A DNA stretch of 64,000 nt from Leptotrichia sp. oral taxon 498 (GTDB taxonomy: Bacteria > Fusobacteriota > Fusobacteriia > Fusobacteriales > Leptotrichiaceae). This document shows positions 63,314 to 64,000 of the stretch, one piece after another (position 1 is the first letter of the stretch; every line of letters begins with the position of its first letter). The translations under genes were made by a program, and so were the position numbers. Under the pieces are notes generated by a model. The model made no database searches and was not told where the DNA came from. It worked only from the letters and a program-made list of their open reading frames with translations. The stretch covers positions 1,178,001-1,242,000 of the forward strand of contig NZ_CP016753.1 of NCBI RefSeq assembly GCF_002240055.1, written 5' to 3'.

Positions 63314-64000
<687 letters not shown>

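Overview
The window is very AT-rich and looks like chromosome of a Fusobacteriota member, most likely Leptotrichiaceae (Leptotrichia-like). This is inferred from gene content, not from a search. A Gram-positive-style PolC replicative polymerase sits beside outer-membrane beta-barrel proteins and a LamB-like porin. An anaerobic pyruvate:ferredoxin oxidoreductase is present, strong Shine-Dalgarno sites precede most genes, and TGA is used as a stop. I saw no rRNA, tRNA or CRISPR array.

Layout. 1-13 kb: the tail of an ATP-binding protein, deoC, an SH3 exported protein, an alkylpurine DNA glycosylase, a DKNYY-repeat protein, a decayed endonuclease/exonuclease/phosphatase gene, nagB (minus strand), a first MnmA-type tRNA thiolase, a siroheme/haem pair (precorrin-2 dehydrogenase and hemB), the TrkA/TrkH potassium system and tuf. 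13-24 kb: an LprI-like protein, two GyrI-like proteins and a membrane protein downstream of a WYL regulator, two tandem outer-membrane beta-barrel paralogues, two tandem L,D-transpeptidases, and a prepilin-comEC pair on the minus strand. 24-40 kb: pyruvate:ferredoxin oxidoreductase, then a minus-strand sulfate assimilation region: siroheme sulfite reductase, CysA, AprA, AprB, then CysD, CysN, sulfate-binding protein, CysT, CysW. An intergenic stretch of repeats, an IS200/IS605 relic and a tiny lipoprotein gene splits it. 40-52 kb: a second potassium system (KtrA/KtrB-like), a carbohydrate porin, PEP carboxylase, polC and a methyltransferase. 52-60 kb: a TPR / DUF4037 / DUF4125 cluster of unknown function, a coiled-coil protein, a cobalamin adenosyltransferase, a ComM-like ATPase and guaA. 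60-64 kb: an IS256-family element with a frameshifted transposase, a truncated rpiB, a malic enzyme gene with an internal deletion, and the start of a second mnmA.

How the genes fit together. The sulfur genes form a near-complete route: sulfate import (Sbp-CysTWA), activation to APS (CysDN), reduction of APS to sulfite by an AprAB-type reductase, and reduction to sulfide by a siroheme Fe-S sulfite reductase. No APS kinase or CysH is present. The siroheme genes at 7-8.5 kb would supply that enzyme's cofactor, and the pyruvate:ferredoxin oxidoreductase could supply reduced ferredoxin. The two sulfur transcription units share an identical 12-bp palindrome at their promoters, which suggests a common regulator.

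Most notable for follow-up: the uncharacterised TPR-DUF4037-DUF4125 cluster; the AprAB-based assimilatory sulfur locus and its shared operator; two MnmA paralogues that differ at the key cysteine motif (CxxC versus DxxC); and a MITE family that carries the ends of the local IS256-type element.
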